DNA of 64,000 nt from assembly GCA_001695595.3 (NCBI GenBank), contig MBPM02000007.1, positions 1,116,001 through 1,180,000 of the forward strand, given 5' to 3'. Positions within the stretch are counted from its first letter, which is position 1. The number at the start of each line of letters is the position of its first letter. The notes under the pieces were generated by a model. That model worked only from the letters and a program-made list of their open reading frames with translations. It was not told the DNA's origin and did not search any database. The stretch comes from Plasmopara viticola. Lineage: Eukaryota > Oomycota > Peronosporomycetes > Peronosporales > Peronosporaceae. Both the position numbers and the translations under genes were made by a program. Of this stretch, positions 57,601-64,000 are shown one piece after another.

Positions 57601-59129
57601 ATCTTTGATGTGGATTCAATGTCGTTTAAAACTGCTGTCGGCTTTGCAGAACGTTGGCTTGATGTATATAGCAGGCTAAAAGATGCGATTTTGTCAGCAC
57701 AATAATCGCCAAAAAATGATTGATATATCAAGCAAAATAAAAGAGATACGCCTCGAAAGGGCAAGTTTGCTAACAAATAGCATAAATTTCAGGGCAAAAT
57801 GCGTACACTATTGGACTTTTAAAATAATGCAGATGAACCTTTAGGTTTTACGAGAGCTGTCCAAACTGTTTTTTTATTGTTTAGGACTACAACTCTCAGA
57901 CGGGTCAGGTGATGTCCGTAGCACCTCACTGACGATTTACCAGTGACCTCGCTGTAATCTTGGTGGCATAAGTAGTAGTAGTAGACAAGTCCAAAACGGC
58001 CGATCTAATAAGAGCAAGCAGTTTATGTGTAGCCAGTTAAGTCTGCAGCTCGTTACGAAGGCGCATCACACCAACGCGATCCAGCCATTTTGTGTTGTGA
58101 CGTATGATGTTCGATCCGGCCGTAATAATATTTTGCTTGTCTATTTAGAAAAGCTCAAATCCTTTACGATTAGGAGTCAATCCAAATGCTCCACGGTATG
58201 GCTTTTTTCTTGAAACCCAAATGCGTCCAACCACGCAGCACATGATCTGCATGATTCAATGCAAAAGACTCAATGCGAAGACGAGATCGGCCTCACCCTG
58301 CTTTTTTGACCGCAATTTCGAAATACACTTCAATTTAAAGCACATTGTGAATCAAAGACGTTCCCACAGGTGCCGTTTTTTTTATATAATGTCGCAGGTA
58401 TTCTGACGAAACCATAGAAAACAATTGAGTGGCTTTGTCATGATCACTTAAGGATGAGAAGCAATGAGCGATTTACAGATTAAACACGGCCTCTCAAATT
58501 CTTATTTGGTTGTGGTGCTATTGTTCTGATATCCATGCTCAGACTTGAGCTCTATGCACCCAGCTTGACATTTGAAAACGCTAAAACATTTTAAATGTGT
58601 GGTGTCTCCAACCCAATAACTTTGAAAGTCGCACTCGTAACCATGGGCATGAAGGATTTTGGACAGAGGATGCAGACCTATAAATTAAATTTCTTAGATG
58701 TCAAGATGATGGATGGAAAAGGAAAAGGAGGGGAGGATTTCCCAAACGATTAAAATCATTACGTCAAAATTGTACCACTCTGCGGGACGCGATTGCTATG
58801 CGGAGGTCATGTCTCTGCTAAATATACGAAAATAACTTAGTTTCGAACAAAAATTTAACCCAGTACGATCTGTCAATGACTAGGCGTGCCCCAACCTGCT
58901 TTGGTTGGAAAAATTTCAGATGCGGTCGAGTATTTTGAATTGAGAAACTCGTTTGATGTCGTTGCTTAAGTTTGTGGATAGAGGGCTTGGATGATGAGGA
59001 TAATGACGAGGAGAAAGCAATTTAGATGATTCGGACGGGGAATCGGCTGTTGATGACTAAGTAACTGTCGGATGAAGAGGACGCATCGTCGTGGGACGAT
59101 CCGGAAAAGGAGGCCCTAGTCTTTGGTCG
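54651..59129 (-). repeat. Right arm of the large inverted duplication
   Basis: This is the reverse complement of 32011-36930 throughout its length, with many small indels. It holds the same decayed content: the gag-like FYGPLDEAAST block near 55030-55090, the zinc-knuckle remnant near 55725-55790 and the SSAQMHAPLVA block near 56430-56480. It also has SPT16 acidic and DEEDASSWDD sequence at about 58980-59120 on the plus strand. There is a long run without genes (55.2-58.9 kb) containing only these remnants. Confidence 0.85.
58880..59129 (+). pseudogene. SPT16: SPT16 C-terminal fragment lacking its tail
   Basis: The plus strand reads DDEDNDEEKA, then, after a frame change, LSDEEDASSWDDPEKEALVFG at about 59065-59125. 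It stops being SPT16-like at 59129 and turns into effector sequence (CAAGTTCAAATGTCGAGG). The missing basic tail is at 47139-47197. Together the two pieces equal the SPT16 remnant at 27507-27569 and 32011-32180. Confidence 0.65.
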
Positions 59130-59648
59130 AACCAAGTTCAAATGTCGAGGACGTAGCGCACACCGCAAATATCGAATTCCAGCTGCTACTGACAATGCTT
59201 TTTGATATTGGCGGGCAAGGAATATCTGCAGATGACACATACCCGGCGAGTAGCACGATTCTTAAGATATTAATTTCGCCAGAAATTGCAAACGCCATCG
59301 CGAGCCAAAATATTTGAAAATGCTGACATCGAATTGGTTGGAGCAGGGGTTTACTCCATCTAATTTTGTATACATGCTATTGCTCGAAGAGGCAGAAACA
59401 TACTACTTCACGATACTTTTTACGAGCGAGCAAAGCTCGAATTTTGGTAGGATTACGCAAAGACGTGTTACGTGAACACGCCATTTCAACAGAAAAATAT
59501 AATACCGATGCTCATTGGTATCTTCAGCTACGAAAAGTTGAAGCAAATGTTTGAAACAGCTTTAGCTGTTAAGGCAACAAACGAAAAGGCACAATCTCTT
59601 CTTGATCAACTTTACTGGTGGAAGCTCGGCTCGCATGGCGATTTCTAA
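59130..59648 (+). pseudogene. 3' part of the broken effector
   Basis: The fragment begins in the second/third module border (VEDVAHTANIEFQLLLTMLFDIGGQ) and runs to the family C-terminus SLLDQLYWWKL.. with a stop ending at 59648. At least two frameshifts (near 59310 and 59445) break it. It has no start codon and no promoter of its own. Confidence 0.82.
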
Positions 59649-59970
59649 GTGCATTAGTAACAAATTGAGTCATGGTGTACGACAGAAGAAAGATAAATTT
59701 AACGGTGTGCTTGATAAGATGTTTTTGCTTTTGTTACGGCGGCTTTCCTTCTAGTTACTAGCTACATCACAACTGTTATTTTAAACTGTTTCTGAAGTTT
59801 GCGATTGACAGTCTAAGCGCATGAAGATACACACTGTTTTAAGAATACTGAAGTTAGTTGCATAGATTTGTCGACTTGCAAACGGTTTGCCACCGTCGAT
59901 TGGTACGATACGTTTAGGCAGAACGCACAATACAGTTATTTTATTCGGTGGCAAATCTTCACTTGTGGCT
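59649..59970. other. Effector 3' flank
   Basis: The flank matches those after 25280 and 45149, including GTGTACGACA, TTTTGCTTTTGTTACGGCGGCTTTCC and the TTTGCCACCG/CGGTGGCAAA inverted pair (about 59888-59955). No gene is seen. Confidence 0.55.
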
Positions 59971-60337
59971 TTAACACACGCTCACGAAATTAATGTTAAT
60001 TTTCATCGCCGCTTTTCCACTAGTTTTAAGTGTTATGCCATCCGAAAGCGTCCCCTGCTTATCCGAGCAAGTGACAGTTGCCCGTGCTTTGTATCGAGGA
60101 TTTGGCATCAAGTTCTTGACAGTTGTACAGCTAAACACACTACCGATATAGAGTTGACCAAGATCAAAACTCAACGTTTTTAGCTTACGTACCTGAAAAA
60201 GGGGAAATCAATTCAATACATCACTTCCCATTTGTACATTTCATTTGGTTTAGGTGATGTCAAGTAGATGTTGCATGTGGTACCAGGCTGGCGATCCGTC
60301 TCTGCCAAATCTCTCATCACAATAAATTCGGCTGATC
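59971..60337 (-). pseudogene. Unidentified gene X, 3' remnant (copy 3)
   Basis: The last exon is well preserved: a minus-strand open frame at 59971-60174 contains YKARATVTCSDKQGTLSD, GITLKTSGKAAMKI and a stop at 59971-59973. Upstream, near 60255-60320, is FGRDGSPAWYHMQHLLDIT. At about 60337 the gene sequence stops abruptly and LTR-like sequence begins, so a retrotransposon removed or displaced the 5' part. Confidence 0.5.
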
Positions 60338-60697
60338 CTATAACAATTTGATTGTCGCAGAGCAGAATGGAAAGAAAATTCATAAAAATAGAGCCAACTT
60401 TCGGCTCTAACTCACTTGTAGCCACGTGTTCTTCTGTCTCGATATTCTAGAATGTGACAAATTCTCTTATATGTCAAGTTGACACATACTGTGGGACACC
60501 CAATCAGAGGTCGTTACTATAACAATGTGATTGTCGCAGTGCAAAATGGAAAGTAAATTCATAGGAATAAAGCAAACTATAGGCTCTTACTCACTTGTAG
60601 CCACGTGTTCTTCTGTCTCGATATTCTAGAATGTGACTATTTCTCTTATATGTCAAGTTGGCACATACTGTGGGACACCCAATTAGAGGCCGTTACA
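60338..60697 (-). repeat. Tandem 179-bp LTR-like repeats (3' LTR region of copia E)
   Basis: Two direct copies with period 179 occupy 60338-60516 and 60517-60697. On the minus strand the outer copy starts TGTAACGGCC directly after a purine tract (GTTGAGGGGGAG), as a 3' LTR should. Both copies contain CACGTG (60423-60428 and 60602-60607) and the palindrome ATTCTAGAAT (60444-60453 and 60623-60632), which fits a heat-shock-element core. The other LTR is outside the window, so whether the LTR is one unit or both is open. Confidence 0.65.
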
Positions 60698-63600
60698 CTC
60701 CCCCTCAACTTGACAGTCCACAAGTCCGCATGCGTCACGAAGCTCCACAAAGCGCGGCGTCGGAATGGCCTTCGTTAAAATATCCGCTAGCTGAGACTCC
60801 GATGGTACGTACTCCACCTTGATGGTGCCCTTCTCGACGTAGTCACGGACGAAGTGAGCTCGGAGGTCGATGTGCTTGGCGCGTGGGGTGTATCCGTGGT
60901 TAGTTGCCATACTAATCGCCGACTGGTTGTCCATGTAGATCGTCGACGCACTCGACACGTTTACACCCATCTCTGTGAGGAGGAAACGCAGCCACAGTAC
61001 TTCTTGAGCGGTAAGTGCGAGAGCCATGTACTCGGCTTCAGCAGTTGATAATGCGACGGTCGCTTGACGCTTGCTCTTGTAGATGACCGGACCGTCAGCC
61101 ATCTTCACCATCACACCAGACGTCGAGCGTCGCGTCTCCTTATCACCACCCCAGTTCGCGTCGCAGTATGTCACGATATTCTTGCCCTTTGCCGTGTAGT
61201 GGATGCCGATCGAAAGAGTGGCCTTGAGGTAGCGAAGTACACGTAGCGCAGCATTCCAATGCATCTCACGCGGCGTATCGAGGTACTGAGAGAGTATCGA
61301 CAGCACGTAGCCAATGTCGGGACGTGTGGCATTGGCAACGTACAGCATTGATCCGATTAGTTCGCGGTACTTATTTTTGTCTGTGCATACACCGTGCTTG
61401 TCGGATGGGCTGAGATCTTGACCAATTACCATTGGGTTGCGGACACCATGAGCAGATACTTGACCAAAACGCTCGAGCAACTTGGTTATAAACTGAGATT
61501 GCTTCACCACCATTTCACCACGTTTCCGATCGTGAAGTACTTCCATCCCGAGAACGAAACGAGCATCACCGAGTGATTTGACCGTGAAGTGCGACGCGAG
61601 ACCAGTACACACGGATCGCGCTTGTTCCTCTGTTTTGCAGCCAACAAGTAGATCGTCTACGTAGAGCACCACAAAAACCGCGGCCGCTGGGTCACTGTCA
61701 TCTCGTCGAACGAAGAGACAAGGATCAGCTCGACACTGTTTGAAACCGAGACGCTTGAACACGTCGCGGATGGTACGGTGCCACACAGCTGCAGCTTGCT
61801 TGAGTCCATAGAGGCTGCGGCGGAGTCTGCAAACCAATTCCGGCGCCACATTCACTCCTTCAGGGGGATTCATAAACACTGTTTCGTCAAGCTTTCCATT
61901 TAGAAATGCGGTCTCAATGTCAAACTGGCGAATCATGAGGCGTCGAGAGCAGCACAATGCGAGAAAGACCCGGATCGTGTTCATGCTTGCCACTGGTGAG
62001 TATGTGTGGGTATAGTCTATGCCGCGAGTCTGGAGGAAACCTCGAGCGACTAGACGTGCCTTGTATCGCTTAACCGCTCCATTCTCGTCGTACTTCTTCG
62101 CGAATACCCATTTGCATCCGATCACCTTGTTTCCTTGAGGTCGTCGCACCATGTCCCACGTGTGGCTCCGCACATGCGACCGAATCTCAGCACGTATAGC
62201 TTCCTTCCATTGTGGAGCGTCAGGGGCCGCCATTGCTTCAGCGTATGATGTAGGCAGCTCAGACACCGCCAACGCAATTTCGTACTCATCCAGGCGTGGT
62301 CGCTTGCTTTCTGGTTCTGGCTCATCGTCATTTTCAGCGCCACCAAGATGCAAAGGCATATCTCCATCAGTCAGTAGACGCGGTTGTTCATACGTGATCG
62401 ATCGAGGGCGAATGGAACCACCACTGAACACTATGCGATTCTCTGATGCATCGAAGCCGACGCCAACACCTTCACCATGAGGGATTATTGCTGACGGTGC
62501 GCACGGATCACATCCGGCAGCACGGACGAGGTCAAGGCTCGGGTTGAGATGCTGGACGATGGCGGGGCGATCGATCGACCGACTTAGATGTTGTGAGTGC
62601 GGGACGATATCGCAATCAGGACGCTGGGCGAGCTGCATCTGCTGATCTTCGGTAGCAGTGGAAGGACTGATGCGCTGGACAACTTGCATCTGGCTGTTAC
62701 TCCCCCTGTCCAAAGCATCAGTAGGAACGGGTGAGATTTGAGCATCGGTAGGGGGCACTTCTTCCATTTCAACGTCGGCGGCATCGTCGACATCCGCAGT
62801 TGCATCATGGTCGTTCTCATTCACTGGTCGCGGTGGCGGAATATAACTCACGGAATCGTGATCATTGACGCTAACCACCCAAGGAAAGCAACTTGAGTCA
62901 TCACTGACGGCTTGGAACGTGTCTGGTGGTCGCTCATTCAGATGCACCGATCGCGAAATCACGATGCGCTCGTCGTCGTAATCCCACACACGATACGCTT
63001 TCGAACCATCAGCGTATCCAAGGAAGAGGCAACGGTGAGCTCGAGGATCAAGTTTGCCTACGTTTGGCTTGTCAACATGTACGTAGCCACGAGCACCAAA
63101 TACACGAAGGTCTTCGAGTGACTGGCGCTTTCCGGTTAATACTTCGAGGGGGCTCTGATCCGGTCGCGCAGTATTCGGGATACGGTTGACGATGTAAGCT
63201 GCAGTCCGAAACGCTTCAGCCCACCACACACGGTCCACTCGCATGTAGTGTAGCATCGACCGGGCCATGTCAGCTAGTGTCCGGTTCATACGCTCAGCGG
63301 TCCCATTTTGCTGGGGCTGTATGGCGCACTCGTCTGGTGAATGATCCCTTTGGACGCACAGAACTTGCCGAAGCGCTTGCTCACATATTCACCACCGTTG
63401 TCACTACGAACACACATCACCTTGCAGCCGTGTTGCACCTTAACCTGAGTGCAGAATGCCTTGAAGCAATCGAACACTTGAGACTTCTGCTTGATGAAGT
63501 TGACGAACACTACTCGGCTGAAGTCGTCCACGAAGACCACGATGTATACCGCACCACCCTTGGACTTCGGTTTTATTGGCCCCATCACATCCGTGTGCAC

Positions 63601-64000
63601 AATCTCGAATGGGCGACCTGTCTTTATCTCGCTACCCGATTGGTGCGCGTACGAGCTTGTGGTCATTTTTCCTTGCGCACAGCCACCGCAGACACCACCA
63701 TCCGATTGAGACAAAGCCATAGGGGGGATACCATCGCACGCGCTAGCAACTAGCTTTAGCTTGGTATCGGAGACGTGCCCCAGGCGCGCGTGAATGACTT
63801 CGTAGGCTTTATCACTTGACTCACCATCAAATGCCGTATACGCGTTGCCTTCCGTTCTGTACTTTAGTTCACACGCGTACAGTTTCCCAATCCGAGGGAC
63901 TCGAACAACAACACGGCCATTCTGCAAAATGGAGGCACCGGTCTTGTCGAATTGCACAGCGAGATTCTTGGACATGAGTGCAGGAACCGACAGTAGCTTT
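60683..64000 (-). pseudogene. Copia element E polyprotein, 5' end outside window
   Basis: This is a different copia lineage from A-D. From the window edge the minus-strand frame shows LLSVPAL and the GAG-pre-integrase region (HARLGHVS, C-G-G-C-A-Q-G-K), then integrase with VHTDVMGPIKPKSKGG and RSDNGGEY. A one-base loss in a C-run near 63313-63317 shifts the frame just before the catalytic Glu (NGTAERMNRT in the other frame). Translation can resume at 63289 and runs 868 codons: the integrase end, an acidic linker, reverse transcriptase with FAKKYDENG, YSPVASMNTIR and LYVDDLLVG (near 61640-61665), then RNase H with CDANWGGDK and AEAEYMAL, ending at 60683. GC content is higher than its surroundings. 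Gag and protease lie beyond 64000. Confidence 0.9.

Overview
The window looks like a repeat-rich, gene-poor part of an oomycete genome, most likely a downy-mildew-type Peronosporales species; I cannot name the genus. The evidence is a family of secreted proteins with a signal peptide, an acidic DDEDR (EER-like) motif and tandem W/Y-type repeats, which is the architecture of oomycete WY/LWY effectors. Ty1/copia retrotransposons, hAT-type DNA transposon remains and many decayed duplicate genes surround them. Only two host genes look intact: effector copies at 1362-3233 (-) and 23397-25280 (+). The other effector copies, at 1-763, 38847-45149 and the scattered pieces of one copy between 47198 and 59648, are broken.

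Layout. 1-3420: two effector copies on the minus strand, one dead and one intact. 3421-15248: mostly decayed DNA, with a degraded hAT-like transposase (about 4280-5460), a short hAT-type MITE (7629-7949) and an old copy (about 9700-12900) of a repeat block seen twice more. 15249-17864: a deleted copia element (A). 17900-21660: a very old copia relict. 21960-22868: a stray copy of part of an unidentified gene called X here. 23397-27569: intact effector, decayed gene X, and the 3' end of a decayed FACT-subunit SPT16 gene, which is split by copia element B (27570-32010) and continues at 32011-32520. 32011-36930: left arm of the repeat block. 36930-45149: an effector with its 5' flank, split by copia element C (40286-44737). 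45501-47197: a second gene X and SPT16 tail. 47198-59129: a segment best explained as an 11.9-kb inversion, carrying copia element D (48047-52484), parts of an effector and the right arm of the repeat block. 59130-60337: effector 3' end and a third gene X remnant. 60338-64000: tandem LTR-like repeats and a divergent copia element (E) that runs off the window.

The whole 23-60 kb part reads as a tandem array of one ancestral unit of roughly 15 kb: effector (+), gene X (-), SPT16 3' part and repeat block (-), then the 5' flank of the next effector. The second unit was later scrambled. Its pieces can be put back in ancestral order by three inversions. One of these has nearly base-perfect reciprocal breakpoints, inside an effector WY module and inside the SPT16 C-terminus.

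The copia elements B, C and D have 146-bp LTRs that are identical within each element and intact 5-bp target duplications, so they are recent. All three nevertheless carry single-base coding lesions. The locus therefore looks like an effector-generating and effector-destroying region driven by segmental duplication, inversion and fresh retrotransposition. No tRNA, rRNA or CRISPR feature was recognised.
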